A DNA stretch of 64,000 nucleotides from Streptomyces fodineus (GTDB lineage: Bacteria; Actinomycetota; Actinomycetes; Streptomycetales; Streptomycetaceae): NCBI RefSeq assembly GCF_001735805.1, contig NZ_CP017248.1, positions 8,494,001 to 8,558,000 of the forward strand, given 5' to 3'. Of the stretch, positions 15,479 through 24,386 are shown in pieces. The notes beneath the pieces were generated by a model. The model did no database searches, had not been told where the DNA came from, and worked only from the letters and a program-made list of their open reading frames with translations. The stretch's first letter is position 1. Each line of letters starts with the position of its first letter. The position numbers and the translations under genes are program-made.

Positions 15479-16777
15479 ATGGGCCAGCAGGAGAAGGTGA
15501 CGACGAGCCTCGCGGGCGCCGTCAGCGAGGAGATCAGCGCCTCCCTGGCACCGGTCGACGCGGAGCTGGAGCGCCGCTACCCCGGAGACCCCGGCACCCG
15601 GCAGCCCGTGCACACCGTCTACGTCCCCGGTGACGCCTTCGCCGCCGACACCATCCGCTCCTGGGGCGACCAGGCCCTCGCGGCCCTCGACGCACACGCC
15701 CCGGACGCCGCCTCCTTCGCGGCGGTCCTCGGCCTGTCCGACGAGCTCGCCGAGCCGGTCTACTCCCGCGTCCGCGCCAAGCTGGAGCGCGAGCCGATCG
15801 AAGACCTGCGCGTCGACTTCGAGGACGGCTACGGCCCCCGCCCCGACGCCGAGGAGGACGCCACGGCGGCCCGCGCCGCCCGGCTGATCGCGCAGGCGTA
15901 CGACAACGGCACGGCGGCGCCGTACATGGGCATCCGCATGAAGTGCATGGAGGCGGCGGTACGCGACCGGGGCATCCGCACCCTCGACGTCTTCCTCACC
16001 GGCCTGATCGAGGCGGGCGGCCTGCCCGACGGACTGGTCCTCACCCTGCCGAAGGTGACCTACCCCGAGCAGGTCAGCGCGTTCGTGCGGCTGCTGGAGG
16101 CCTTCGAGAAGGTGCACGGACTGGACGCGGGCCGGCTCGGCTTCGAGATCCAGATCGAGACCAGCCAGTCCATCCTCGCCACCGACGGCACCGCCACCGT
16201 CGCCCGGATGATCACGGCCGCCGAGGGCCGCGCCACCGGGCTGCACTACGGCACCTTCGACTACAGCGCCTGCCTCGGCGTCTCCGCCGCCTACCAGGCC
16301 AGCGACCACCCGGCCGCCGACCACGCCAAGGCGATCATGCAGGTCGCGGCGGCGGGCACCGGCGTACGCGTCTGTGACGGCTCGACCAACATCCTGCCCG
16401 TCGGCCCGACCGGGAAGGTCCACGACGCCTGGCGGCTGCACTACGGCCTCACCCGCCGCGCGCTCGCCCGCGCCTACTACCAGGGCTGGGACATGCACCC
16501 CGGCCACATCCCGACCCGCTACGCCGCCGTCTTCGCCTTCTACCGCGAGGGCTTCGAGCAGGCCGCCGCCCGGCTCGCCCGGTACGCCAACCGGTCCGGC
16601 GGCGACGTCATGGACGAGCCCGCCACCGCCAAGGCGCTCAGCGGCTACCTGCTGCGCGGCCTGGACTGCGGCGCCCTCGACATCGCCGAGGTCGCCCGCC
16701 GCACCGGCCTGACCCGCGCCGACCTGGAAGGCTTCGCGGCGCCCCGCCGAGGCGACCTGACGGCCTCCGCGAAGTAG
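15479..16777 (+). CDS. HpcH/HpaI-like aldolase superfamily protein (DUF6986 type)
   Basis: This 432-residue protein belongs to the phosphoenolpyruvate/pyruvate TIM-barrel superfamily. It has LRVDFEDGYGPR (metal-binding acidic pair as in CitE-like lyases), a substrate-loop MGIRMKCMEAA, FEIQIETSQSI with a metal-ligand Glu, and GTFDYSACLGV. I recall Streptomyces proteins of this type catalogued as DUF6986, with no firm reaction. A role in C2/C3 acid metabolism such as glyoxylate or malate-type chemistry is inference. ATG 15479 has GGAGGG at 15467-15472. A pair of inverted repeats directly upstream suggests specific repression. Confidence 0.8.
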   Translation: MGQQEKVTTSLAGAVSEEISASLAPVDAELERRYPGDPGTRQPVHTVYVPGDAFAADTIRSWGDQALAALDAHAPDAASFAAVLGLSDELAEPVYSRVRAKLEREPIEDLRVDFEDGYGPRPDAEEDATAARAARLIAQAYDNGTAAPYMGIRMKCMEAAVRDRGIRTLDVFLTGLIEAGGLPDGLVLTLPKVTYPEQVSAFVRLLEAFEKVHGLDAGRLGFEIQIETSQSILATDGTATVARMITAAEGRATGLHYGTFDYSACLGVSAAYQASDHPAADHAKAIMQVAAAGTGVRVCDGSTNILPVGPTGKVHDAWRLHYGLTRRALARAYYQGWDMHPGHIPTRYAAVFAFYREGFEQAAARLARYANRSGGDVMDEPATAKALSGYLLRGLDCGALDIAEVARRTGLTRADLEGFAAPRRGDLTASAK

Positions 16778-16898
16778 CGGCAGCGAGCCGGTCCCAGCCC
16801 CCGGGCGGGGCAGTGGACTGTCACCGCCGCCCCGTACGCTGGACGCCACGCATCGGCCAGGCGGACGCGACGGACGACCACAGAGGAACGGGGCGGCG

Positions 16899-18629
16899 GT
16901 GTCTTCGGGGGAGCAGGAACCGCAGTACGGGCACACGGACGACGGGACCGGCCGGCTGCTGGCCGGGCGCTACCGCGTCACGGCGCGGCTCGGGCGCGGC
17001 GGCATGGGCGTCGTGGTCTGGCGCGCGGTGGACGAGGTCCTCGGCCGCGAGGTCGCCGTCAAGGAGCTGCGGACGTACACCGACGCGGCCGGACCCGAAC
17101 TGACCGAGCTGCGGCTGCGCATGCAGCGCGAGGCCCGGGCCGCCGCCCGGGTCCGCCACCCCGGCGTGGTCGCCGTCCACGACGTCACGGAGGTCGACGG
17201 GCGCCCGCTGATCGTCATGGAACTGATCGACGGACCCTCCCTGGACGACGTCCTGCGCGAGCGCGGCACCCTCGATGCGTACGAGGCGGCCCGCGTCGGA
17301 GCGGCCGTGACGGACGCGCTGGCCGCCGCCCATCACGCCGGCGTCCTGCACCGCGACGTCAAACCCGGCAACATCCTGCTCGACCGCTCCGGCCGCGTCG
17401 TCCTGACCGACTTCGGCATCGCCACCATGGACGACCCCGGCGACGGCTCGGCCACCCGTCTCACCCGCAGCGGCGAACTCGTCGGCTCCCTCGACTACCT
17501 GGCCCCCGAGCGCGCCCAGGGCGCCGAGCCGGGCCCGCCCGCCGACGTGTGGGCCCTGGGCGCGACGCTGTACGCGGCCGTCGAGGGCGTCTCACCGTTC
17601 CGCCGTACGTCCACCTACTCGACGCTCACCGCGATCGTCTCCGAGCCCCTGCCCGAGCCGCACCGGGCGGGCCCGCTGGCACCCGTCCTGCGGCGCCTGA
17701 TGGACAAGCGCCCGGATGCCCGCCCGGACGCCGAGGAGGCCCGTGAGGCGCTGCGCGAGGTGGCGAAGGCGCGGCCCCGGGACACCCCGACGACGATCCT
17801 GCGGACGGCCCCGCCCCGGGCGCCCGAACCCGCCGAACGCGGCACACCGTCCGCACCGCCGGGATCCGGCCCGGCCCAGCCGGACCCGGGACGTCCCGCC
17901 GCCGCGCCGACCAGCCCGGTGCCCTCCCACGCCGAGGGCTCCGCTCCGCCCACCGGACCGACCCGCGCCTTCGCGCCCGGTGATCCCACCGGACCCATGA
18001 GCGCGCCTTCGGACCCGCCCCGCCGCAGGGGCCGGGCGCTGCCGGCCGCCGCTGCCGTCGCCGTCGTACTGACCGTGGCCGGGGTCACCCTCGCTCTGGT
18101 GCGCGACCACGGAGCGGCGAAAACGGACTCGGCACCGACGGCCTCCCATTCCGCGCCCGCCAAACGCGCCGGCGCCGAGTGGTCCGCCCGGCCCAGACAC
18201 CCGAGCGGGGGCGGCAAGAACAGCGCCGAGCCCACCGGGCAGCCGAGCGGCACGGGCGACGCCAAGCCGTCCTCGCCTGCCTCCGCCCCGGCCGCGCCGA
18301 ACGGTCCGAGCGCAACCGGCACTTCGGGAGACACCTCCGGCCCGGCGGCCGCCTGCCACTCCGTCGGCGGCGGCAAGTACGACTGCCAGGTCTGGCGCAC
18401 CGCCACGTCCTACACGGCCTCCGGCGCCCGGGCCGGGACCCTGAAGGCGGGCACCGACTACTTCTACTGCCAGGCGAACCTGGGCCGCCGGGAGACCTAC
18501 GGCCGGTGGACGAACGTGTGGTGGGCGAAGACCGACGACGACAGCGGCAACACCGGTGTGTACGTCAGCGACGTCTACCTCAAGGGCGGGAACAACGACT
18601 CCCCGGTGCCCGGGCTTCCGGTCTGCTGA
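16899..18629 (+). CDS. Transmembrane Ser/Thr protein kinase (PknB family)
   Basis: Residues about 20-285 form a Hanks-type kinase: glycine loop LGRGGMGVVVW, ATP-binding Lys in VAVKEL, catalytic HRDVKPGNILL, DFGIA and the activation/APE region LAPERAQG. A Pro/Ala/Ser-rich linker (290-375) leads to one membrane helix (about 380-402). A Ser/Thr/Pro-rich spacer and a 95-residue C-terminal domain with cysteines (AACHSVGGGKYDCQVW, YFYCQAN) follow outside the cell; this small domain probably senses an external signal. GTG 16899 has AGAGGAA upstream. The gene's last 55 bp overlap the convergent gene. Confidence 0.92.
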   Translation: MSSGEQEPQYGHTDDGTGRLLAGRYRVTARLGRGGMGVVVWRAVDEVLGREVAVKELRTYTDAAGPELTELRLRMQREARAAARVRHPGVVAVHDVTEVDGRPLIVMELIDGPSLDDVLRERGTLDAYEAARVGAAVTDALAAAHHAGVLHRDVKPGNILLDRSGRVVLTDFGIATMDDPGDGSATRLTRSGELVGSLDYLAPERAQGAEPGPPADVWALGATLYAAVEGVSPFRRTSTYSTLTAIVSEPLPEPHRAGPLAPVLRRLMDKRPDARPDAEEAREALREVAKARPRDTPTTILRTAPPRAPEPAERGTPSAPPGSGPAQPDPGRPAAAPTSPVPSHAEGSAPPTGPTRAFAPGDPTGPMSAPSDPPRRRGRALPAAAAVAVVLTVAGVTLALVRDHGAAKTDSAPTASHSAPAKRAGAEWSARPRHPSGGGKNSAEPTGQPSGTGDAKPSSPASAPAAPNGPSATGTSGDTSGPAAACHSVGGGKYDCQVWRTATSYTASGARAGTLKAGTDYFYCQANLGRRETYGRWTNVWWAKTDDDSGNTGVYVSDVYLKGGNNDSPVPGLPVC

Positions 18630-19372
18630 GCGCCGGCGTACGGCTCGAAACCCGACTCGGTCACCCACTTCTGCTCGGCGAACAGCCGGGTACCACGCGC
18701 CCACAGCCCGGTGTCACGGCGTGTCCGCGCGCAGAACTCCTCCGGCGTGCCCCCGAACAGCTCCCGTAACGGCGCGGAACCCGCGAGGAGTTCGGTGAGC
18801 AGGGTGTGCTGGTCACCGGGATGACGGCGGGGCGCGCCGTTGCCGTTGTGCAGCACCCCGCGCCGGTTGACGTAGGAGTACGCCCCGGTGAGCGCGGAAC
18901 CGTCCGGCAGCTCGATCCGCACCTGGGGCGCGGGCAGCCAGGCCCGCCGGAAGTTGCCGTCGGCCAGCGGCACGCCCTCGCTGGCGTCGATCACCTCCAG
19001 CTGGCGCCGGTCCAGCCAGATGACGAACAACTCGCTTGACGCACGGGGGGCCTTGACGGGCGATGCGGAGACATAGCCGAAGCGGCTGACGTGCGCCGAG
19101 ACGCCGACGCCGAGTCCCCGCACCCGTGACCGCACCATCGGCACGGGGGAGTCGATCCCGAACTGCGCCATCTTGTGGCGCAGTTGGCCCGGGCAGGCGT
19201 TGGAGCCGACGGCGAGGACCGGCACCCGGTCGTCGTACACCAGGCGCTCCAGCGGGAGCATCCGGTCGCCGTGCAGCAGCCCGGAGCCGGCGGGCCAGGA
19301 ACCGGGATAGGTCAGCGGATGGTCGCGAGGGGCGTCGGCGAGGCCGAGTTCCTCCAGGGTGCGGCCGGTCAC
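18575..19372 (-). CDS. Unknown protein with gamma-glutamylcyclotransferase-like N-terminal motif
   Basis: The 265-residue protein contains VPVLAVGSNACPGQL (about residues 50-64), which resembles the YGSNL substrate-binding loop of gamma-glutamylcyclotransferase-fold proteins, and a later SEGVPLADG segment that might supply the catalytic acid. I cannot assign a substrate. GTG 19372 lies seven bases after the LacI-type regulator's stop, so both are probably one transcript. The 3' end overlaps the kinase gene by 55 bp tail-to-tail, and the overlapping part may be an extended, poorly conserved tail. Confidence 0.7.
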   Translation of the reverse strand: MTGRTLEELGLADAPRDHPLTYPGSWPAGSGLLHGDRMLPLERLVYDDRVPVLAVGSNACPGQLRHKMAQFGIDSPVPMVRSRVRGLGVGVSAHVSRFGYVSASPVKAPRASSELFVIWLDRRQLEVIDASEGVPLADGNFRRAWLPAPQVRIELPDGSALTGAYSYVNRRGVLHNGNGAPRRHPGDQHTLLTELLAGSAPLRELFGGTPEEFCARTRRDTGLWARGTRLFAEQKWVTESGFEPYAGAQQTGSPGTGESLFPPLR

Positions 19373-19379
19373 GGGCGGC

Positions 19380-20429
19380 TCAGTCGGCGGGCGGCAGCTC
19401 GCCCGAGCCGCGCGTGATCAGCCGGGTGGGCAGCTCGATGCGCTCCGGTGCCACGAGCCCGCCGTCCAGCCGGCGGAAGAGACGCTCGGCGGCGGTACGG
19501 CCGAGGGCCGCCGCGTCCTGGGCGACGACCGTGACGCCCGGCTGGAGCAGATCGGCCAGCTCGATGTCGTCGAAACCGACGAAGGCGACCTGGCGGGACT
19601 GCTCGGCCAGGACCCGGATCACGGTGACCGTCACCCGGTTGTTGCCCGCGAAGATCGCGGTGACGGGGGCGAGCCCGCAGAGCATCTCCTCCGCCGCCCG
19701 GCGCACCCGCTCCGGACTGGTCACCCCGAGCGACATCCAGGCGTCCTCGACCGGTATCCCCGCGTCCTGCATGGCCGCCCGGTAGCCGCGCAGCCGCTCG
19801 GCGGCGGTGTGGATGCGCGGCATGTCGCCGATGAACCCGATCCGGCGGTGGCCGTGCGCGATCAGATGGGCGACACCGTCCCGGGCACCACCGTAGTTGT
19901 CGGAGAGGACCACGTCGGCGTCGATGCGTCCGGCCGGACGGTCCACGAAGACGGTCGCCACGCCCGCCCTGATCTCCGGTTCGAGATAGCGGTGGTCGTC
20001 ACCGGCGGGAATCACCACCAGACCGTCAACGCGCCGCGCACACAGGGCCAGCGCCAGCTCCTGCTCGCGCTCCGGGTCCTCGGCACTGGAGCCGTTGATC
20101 AGCAGGGCGCCATGGGCCCGGGCCACCTCCTCCACGGCGCGGCTGAGCGGGCCGTAGAAGGGGTCGGCGAGGTCCTCCAGCACCAGGCCGATGCTCGCCG
20201 TACGGCCCTTGCGCAGCACCCGGGCGCTGTCGTTGCGGCGGAAGCCCAGCGCCTCGATCGCCTCCTGCACCCGGCGCTCGGTGTCCGGGGTGACGCCGGG
20301 CTCGCCGTTGACCACCCGGGAGACCGTCTTCAGGCCGACCCCGGCCCGCGTCGCCACGTCCTTCATGGTGGGGCGGTTGCCGTAGCGGGTGCCGGGAAGG
20401 CTGTCGGTGCGGCGGGTGGTCTCGGGCAC
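19380..20429 (-). CDS. LacI family transcriptional repressor
   Basis: The 349-residue protein has an N-terminal helix-turn-helix and hinge (TMKDVATRAGVGLKTVSRVVNG, about residues 20-41, then RKGRTASIGLVLEDLADPFYG) and a periplasmic-binding-protein-like sugar-sensing domain with FVDRPAGRIDADVV and FAGNNRVT. GTG 20429 is chosen because it gives the usual LacI length. The promoter on this strand, -10 TATGCT at 20562-20567, is overlapped upstream by the operator GACAACGTTGTC, implying autoregulation. It faces a ROK sugar kinase, the likely co-regulated target. Confidence 0.9.
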   Translation of the reverse strand: MPETTRRTDSLPGTRYGNRPTMKDVATRAGVGLKTVSRVVNGEPGVTPDTERRVQEAIEALGFRRNDSARVLRKGRTASIGLVLEDLADPFYGPLSRAVEEVARAHGALLINGSSAEDPEREQELALALCARRVDGLVVIPAGDDHRYLEPEIRAGVATVFVDRPAGRIDADVVLSDNYGGARDGVAHLIAHGHRRIGFIGDMPRIHTAAERLRGYRAAMQDAGIPVEDAWMSLGVTSPERVRRAAEEMLCGLAPVTAIFAGNNRVTVTVIRVLAEQSRQVAFVGFDDIELADLLQPGVTVVAQDAAALGRTAAERLFRRLDGGLVAPERIELPTRLITRGSGELPPAD

Positions 20430-20561
20430 GATGCGGCGTCCTGTCCTGTCGTCCGTCTCGGCCACGGAACCGGTGCGTCCGGGGTGGTGCGCGGGTGGGT
20501 CCGGGGCGCTGTGCCCGGGGGTGGTGCGCCGATCCGTGGTTTGTATGAGGATGTGGCGTCG

Positions 20562-20589
20562 AGCATAGAGCCTGGACAACGTTGTCAGA
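20562..20589. promoter_or_regulatory. LacI-type operator and autogenous promoter
   Basis: The perfect 12-bp palindrome GACAACGTTGTC occupies 20575-20586. It has the central CG and symmetry typical of LacI-family operators. On the minus strand it lies between a -35-like TCTGAC (20584-20589) and -10 TATGCT (20562-20567), so bound repressor would block its own promoter. It is 106 bp upstream of the divergent ROK kinase start. Confidence 0.7.
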
Positions 20590-20691
20590 TGCGCGAGACA
20601 CTGTCCACCGCTGTCTGTCGGCCTGCGCCCCCACCGCTTGACCGGCCTGCCTCTTTTGGTTTGGAAGCTTCAACGGGGAGATCTGACTCTG

Positions 20692-21642
20692 ATGCACACC
20701 GACCTCGTCGCGGCCCTGGACATCGGCGGTACCAAGATCGCCGGTGCGCTGGTGGACGGCGACGGACGGATCCTGGCGCGGGCCCAGCGCGGCACGCCCG
20801 CCCAGCAGAACGGCGAGACGGTCATGAGGGCCGTCGAGGAGGTGCTCGGCGACCTGGCCGGGTCGCCGCTGTGGGGACGCGCCGGCGTCATCGGCATCGG
20901 CAGCGCCGGCCCGGTGGACGCCTCGGCGGGCACCGTCAGTCCGGTGAACGTGCCGGGCTGGCGTGACTTCCCGCTGGTCGAGCGGGTGCGCGCGGCCACC
21001 GGCGGTCTCCCGGCCGAGCTGATCGGCGACGGCGTCGCGATCGCGGCCGCGGAACACTGGCAGGGCGCCGCCCGCGGCCACGACAACGCGCTGTGCATGG
21101 TGGTGTCGACCGGCGTCGGCGGCGGCCTGGTGCTCGGGGGGCAGCTGCACTCCGGGCCCACCGGGAACGCCGGCCACATCGGGCACATCAGCGTCGACCT
21201 CGACGGCGATTCGTGCCCGTGCGGCTCGCGCGGCTGTGTGGAGCGGATCGCCAGCGGCCCCAACATCGCCCGACGCGCCCTGGACCGGGGCTGGCGTCCC
21301 GGCCCCGACGGCGACACCTCGGCCGCCGCGGTGGCCGCCGCCGCCCGTGACGGCGACCCGGTCGCCGTGGCCTCCTTCGAGCGGGCGGCACAGGCGCTGG
21401 CCGCCGGCATCGCGGCCACCGCGACCCTGGTCGAGATCGACATCGCCGTGATCGGCGGGGGCGTCGGCAAGGCGGGTGACATCCTCTTCACACCCCTGCG
21501 CAAGGCACTCACCGACTACGCGACCCTGTCCTTCGTCCAGCGACTGACCGTCGTGCCCGCGCAGATGGGCACGGACGCGGGTCTGGTGGGGGCCGCGGCG
21601 GCAGCGCTGGCGCGCAGGCCGGACGCGACGGCGGGGGTCTGA
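20692..21642 (+). CDS. ROK family sugar kinase (glucokinase-like)
   Basis: A 316-residue ROK kinase that should phosphorylate a hexose or amino sugar with ATP. It has the phosphate-binding DIGGTKIAGALVD at the N-terminus, the catalytic Asp in LIGDGVAIAA, EHWQGAARG, the GTGVGGG-type adenosine loop (VSTGVGGGLVL) and the zinc motif GHISVDLDGDSCPCGSRGCVE. No N-terminal helix-turn-helix is present, so it is an enzyme, not a ROK repressor. ATG 20692 has GGGGAG at about 20675-20680. The divergent LacI gene and shared operator suggest sugar-induced expression; no transporter is adjacent. Confidence 0.9.
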   Translation: MHTDLVAALDIGGTKIAGALVDGDGRILARAQRGTPAQQNGETVMRAVEEVLGDLAGSPLWGRAGVIGIGSAGPVDASAGTVSPVNVPGWRDFPLVERVRAATGGLPAELIGDGVAIAAAEHWQGAARGHDNALCMVVSTGVGGGLVLGGQLHSGPTGNAGHIGHISVDLDGDSCPCGSRGCVERIASGPNIARRALDRGWRPGPDGDTSAAAVAAAARDGDPVAVASFERAAQALAAGIAATATLVEIDIAVIGGGVGKAGDILFTPLRKALTDYATLSFVQRLTVVPAQMGTDAGLVGAAAAALARRPDATAGV

Positions 21643-21702
21643 GCGGTAGCGCCGCCTGCCGGAGGTGCCGGTGGGGCGACGCCGTTGTGCAGCGGGCGTC
21701 CC

Positions 21703-21774
21703 AGGCGCGGGTGTGGGGTGGGCTGGTCAGGCGCGGGTGTGGGGTGGGCTGGTCGCGCACTTCCCCGCGCCCCT
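21703..21774. repeat. 26-bp tandem duplication and Streptomyces intergenic repeat
   Basis: A 26-bp unit starting AGGCGCGGGTGTGGGGTGGG is repeated exactly at 21703-21728 and 21729-21754. The second copy runs into CTGGTCGCGCACTTCCCCGCGCCCCT, a common Streptomyces intergenic sequence. The tract separates the ROK kinase from a convergent gene and may act as a bidirectional terminator. Confidence 0.6.
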
Positions 21775-21841
21775 GGGGAGTCGTAGCCGCCGGACCTGCC
21801 AACGCGCCGTAGCCGGGCACGACGGCACACAGCCCACGCGG

Positions 21842-22339
21842 TCAGCAGCTCACGCGCGCGTCCGCCCACTCCGCATGGTCGGAATCGTTGCCGTCTCCCG
21901 CGTCGGTGACGATCAGACGGATGACCTGCGCGCCGCTGATGTCGGCGGAGACCGGCTGGGCCAGCATCGCGTTGGTCAGGGTACCCGTCGAGGCGCCCTT
22001 CGTGCCGTCCGCCCAGATCTCGAAGGTGACCGTGCCCCTCGTGCCCTTCTCGTCGTCGACGCCGACGTCCGCGGTGACCTTGCCGCAGGCCTTGCCGGTG
22101 TAGAAGGAGACGTCGCTCGGCGCGTGGACCCCGAGGCCCTTGACGTACACCGCGCCACTGATGGTGATCGGGTGGCCGTCGCCCGCGGCGCTCTCCCCGT
22201 TGCTGGTGTCGCGTTCCACCGGCCCCCAACCGCTGCTCGCCGACGGCCAGTTCAGGTCGCTGAGGTACGACGTCCCGGAGGGCGGCCCCCGACTGTTCGA
22301 TACCCCGTCAGAAGCCTTGACGGCGGGGCTCCTTGACAC
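21842..22339 (-). pseudogene. Orphan NPCBM carbohydrate-binding domain, probable 5'-truncated glycosidase
   Basis: The 165-residue reading frame is almost entirely one NPCBM/NEW2 domain: SYLSDLNWPSASSGWGP, RDTSNGESAAGDG, GLGVHAPSDV and TADVGVDDEKGTRG are its hallmarks. This domain normally forms the C-terminus of secreted alpha-galactosidases and other glycoside hydrolases. Here there is no signal peptide, catalytic module or convincing ribosome site upstream, and unrelated sequence begins at once. It is most simply the surviving 3' end of such a gene; a small independent lectin-like protein is less likely. Confidence 0.65.
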
Positions 22340-22381
22340 AATGACTGCTGTGGGGCGTTCGGATGTGTTCGTTTCCGGGGC

Positions 22382-23152
22382 TCATCCCTGGCCGTCGACG
22401 CGGCCCCAGCCGGGCAGCGGAGGCTGGGGCCAGGCGGGCGGGTGCGGCAGGTGGTGCGCCGGGCGGTCGGTCGTCAGCGCGTCGGCCGGAATCCGTCCGC
22501 TGAGCCAGCCGAGCACCAGGTGCCCGGCCCCGGCGACCGAGGGGCCCTCCGCCGCCACCGGCCAGCGCCGGCCGAGATCCACCGCCTCCACGGAGGCCAG
22601 CGGAAAACGCTGGGCGCGCAGCGTGGTGAGGGTGTCGTCCAGCGCCCAGGACACATAGCCGTCGGGCCACCGCTCGGTGCCGTGACCGAGGCCCAGGTCG
22701 AGGTGGTGGGTCTCCAGCTCCCGCAGGCAGCGCAGCAGCAGGTACCAGGCCGGGTGGAGCCATCCGGCCAGCGCCGGGACCAGTCGGTCCCAGGCCGGCG
22801 CGGGCATCGCGCGGGCCTGTGCCGTGAAGCGGTCCAGGCTTTCGCGCAGCCGGGCGGCGAGCCGGCCGGGGGACAGCGTCGCGTCCCGCCCGATCGCCGC
22901 GGACAGCGTCGCCGCGTCCGCGCGTGGGCCCGGTTCGCGGCCGGTGTGCGCCAGCCGCAGCAGCCACACATAGGCGTCGGCGCTGTGGGCGACGTGGGCG
23001 AGCACATGGCCACGCGTCCACCCGGGCAGCCCCGACGGGGCACGCAGTTCCGCTTCGGACAGCCCGCTCGCGGTCCGCGCCAGCCGGTCGCCGGAGCGCA
23101 CGACGTCCTCGATGCGACCGTCGCCGGCACGGAAGACCGCGGGCCCGCTCAC
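22382..23152 (-). CDS. Maleylpyruvate isomerase family mycothiol-dependent enzyme
   Basis: The 256-residue protein has the DinB-like helical domain of the mycothiol-dependent family (TIGR03083 type): LPGWTRGHVLAHVAHSADA near residues 40-60 with the metal-binding His residues, and ELETHHLDLGLG with the later metal His. A C-terminal domain follows. Such proteins use mycothiol as cofactor or co-substrate; few have assigned reactions. GTG 23152 overlaps the stop of the upstream gene (GTGA), so the two are translationally coupled. Confidence 0.85.
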   Translation of the reverse strand: MSGPAVFRAGDGRIEDVVRSGDRLARTASGLSEAELRAPSGLPGWTRGHVLAHVAHSADAYVWLLRLAHTGREPGPRADAATLSAAIGRDATLSPGRLAARLRESLDRFTAQARAMPAPAWDRLVPALAGWLHPAWYLLLRCLRELETHHLDLGLGHGTERWPDGYVSWALDDTLTTLRAQRFPLASVEAVDLGRRWPVAAEGPSVAGAGHLVLGWLSGRIPADALTTDRPAHHLPHPPAWPQPPLPGWGRVDGQG

Positions 23153-23502
23153 CGGAACTCCCGCACGACCTCGATACGGCCGACGATATGGGCGTTGAAC
23201 TCGTCCAACTCCTCGGCGGGCACCCACAGTTCCAGGATCGTCTCGCCACCGGCCCGCCGTACCGGATAACGGCCGACGAACTCCGTGTCGACCTCGAAAC
23301 GGGTCACGAAACCGGCGCCGTCGTGCTTGACGTTCCAGTCCCGGGCGATGCGGATCGCGTAGTCCTCGTTGAGGACCGGGTAGAAGATCGGCTGCTCCGG
23401 GAGCCGGGGCGGCCAGGCCCGCCAGTCGAGCGCGCGGACCAGCTCCAGCTCCTTGGGGCCGGTGGGGCGCCAGAGGGTCGTGGTCGGGGGCGGGCTGGTC
23501 AT
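23149..23502 (-). CDS. Small conserved protein of the type labelled ADP-ribosylation/crystallin J1
   Basis: A 117-residue soluble protein. It carries LYR-like opening residues (LWRPTGPKELELV), WPPRLPEQPIFYPVLNE, IARDWN, FVTRFEVD and ELWVPAEELDEFNAHIVG. These match the widely distributed small family often labelled ADP-ribosylation/crystallin J1 in databases, a label that in my view has no biochemical support. Function unknown. It is coupled by a four-base overlap to the mycothiol-dependent enzyme downstream, so a joint role is plausible. Confidence 0.8.
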   Translation of the reverse strand: MTSPPPTTTLWRPTGPKELELVRALDWRAWPPRLPEQPIFYPVLNEDYAIRIARDWNVKHDGAGFVTRFEVDTEFVGRYPVRRAGGETILELWVPAEELDEFNAHIVGRIEVVREFR

Positions 23503-24038
23503 GACGGCGCATTTCTGCTCGGTGCCTGCCGCCGGAGCGGGCAGGGCGGGATGCCGGACGATACCGGCGCCACGCAGGGTCGGGCCAGCGGATTTCCGTT
23601 GCGGCCGGCAGCCGCACGGCGCCCCGAACCGCCGTGCCCTCTCCCGGTGATGGGCCGGCCGCTCCGCCCGACCCGATCGATGGACGTCCCGGGCCGGCAG
23701 GCCAGGCGGTCGAGCAGGTTGGCGAGCCGCCGATGCCGGTCGCGGGCGGGCTCGCGGCGCCGCGGGCAGGTGACGCGGCGGGTGCGGGCAGACGAAGGCA
23801 CGTGACACCCGCGGTCCGCAGCCGTGGTGGCCTCGGCGGAGGGGGCGCCGACCAGGCCTCTGCCAGCCGGTCCGAAGGCGGCGGCCGGGACGGTGCGCGC
23901 CGCCGCCGGGTCGCCCTGCGCCTCGACGTGCAGGTGACCGGCGGACTTCGCCATGTGCCCTCCCACGGGGGCGACATCGGCGTCGTCCGCTTGCCGGAAT
24001 CGGCGTGACCCCGGGCCGGTTGCGCAGTTGGGCAGCGC
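23503..24038. other. 536-bp region without a supported gene
   Basis: Open frames exist on both strands, but their composition is Gly/Arg/Ala-rich, without recognisable motifs or ribosome-binding sites. A TATCGT -10-like box (minus strand) near 23560 might serve the 23149-23502 gene. The stretch may be a decayed gene; I see nothing identifiable. Confidence 0.4.
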
Positions 24039-24242
24039 ATGAAGAAGCGCAGCATGCTCGCCATCGCCACCCTGGCCACCGGATTCGTCGTGGCCGCCGT
24101 AACCCCCTCCCACGCGGCGGACAAGGACCCCGGGGTGACCCTCGACGGCCTCAACGTCTCGGACACGCTCACCTCGGCCGCCGGCCACCCGGCCACCCTG
24201 GACAGCCTCACCGTCGACGACCACGCCCCCGGCCGGCAGTAG
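24039..24242 (+). CDS. Small secreted protein
   Basis: The 67-residue product has a clear Sec signal peptide: MKKRSML, a hydrophobic core (AIATLATGFVVAAV) and a cleavage site after Ser-His-Ala at about residue 26. The mature part of about 41 residues is polar and contains no Cys. I do not recognise a family, though short secreted peptides with similar LDGL-x-V repeats occur in Streptomyces. The ribosome site is weak. Confidence 0.65.
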   Translation: MKKRSMLAIATLATGFVVAAVTPSHAADKDPGVTLDGLNVSDTLTSAAGHPATLDSLTVDDHAPGRQ

Positions 24243-24386
24243 ATACCGACGGTTTTACGGCGCAGGTGCCGGTGTCCCCGCCGCGGGGGCACCGGCACCG
24301 CCGCGCGGGCACCCTCAACGGGGCGGGGTTTCCGTGGCAGGGTGGAGCGGGCAAGCCTCAGGGGGCCAACAGAAGAGGGGGAGTCC

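Noticed and set aside
23634..24008. 124-codon plus-strand frame in the 23.5-24.0 kb gap
   Set aside because: Gly/Arg/Pro-rich, no motif and no ribosome site; the overlapping minus-strand frame is equally unconvincing.
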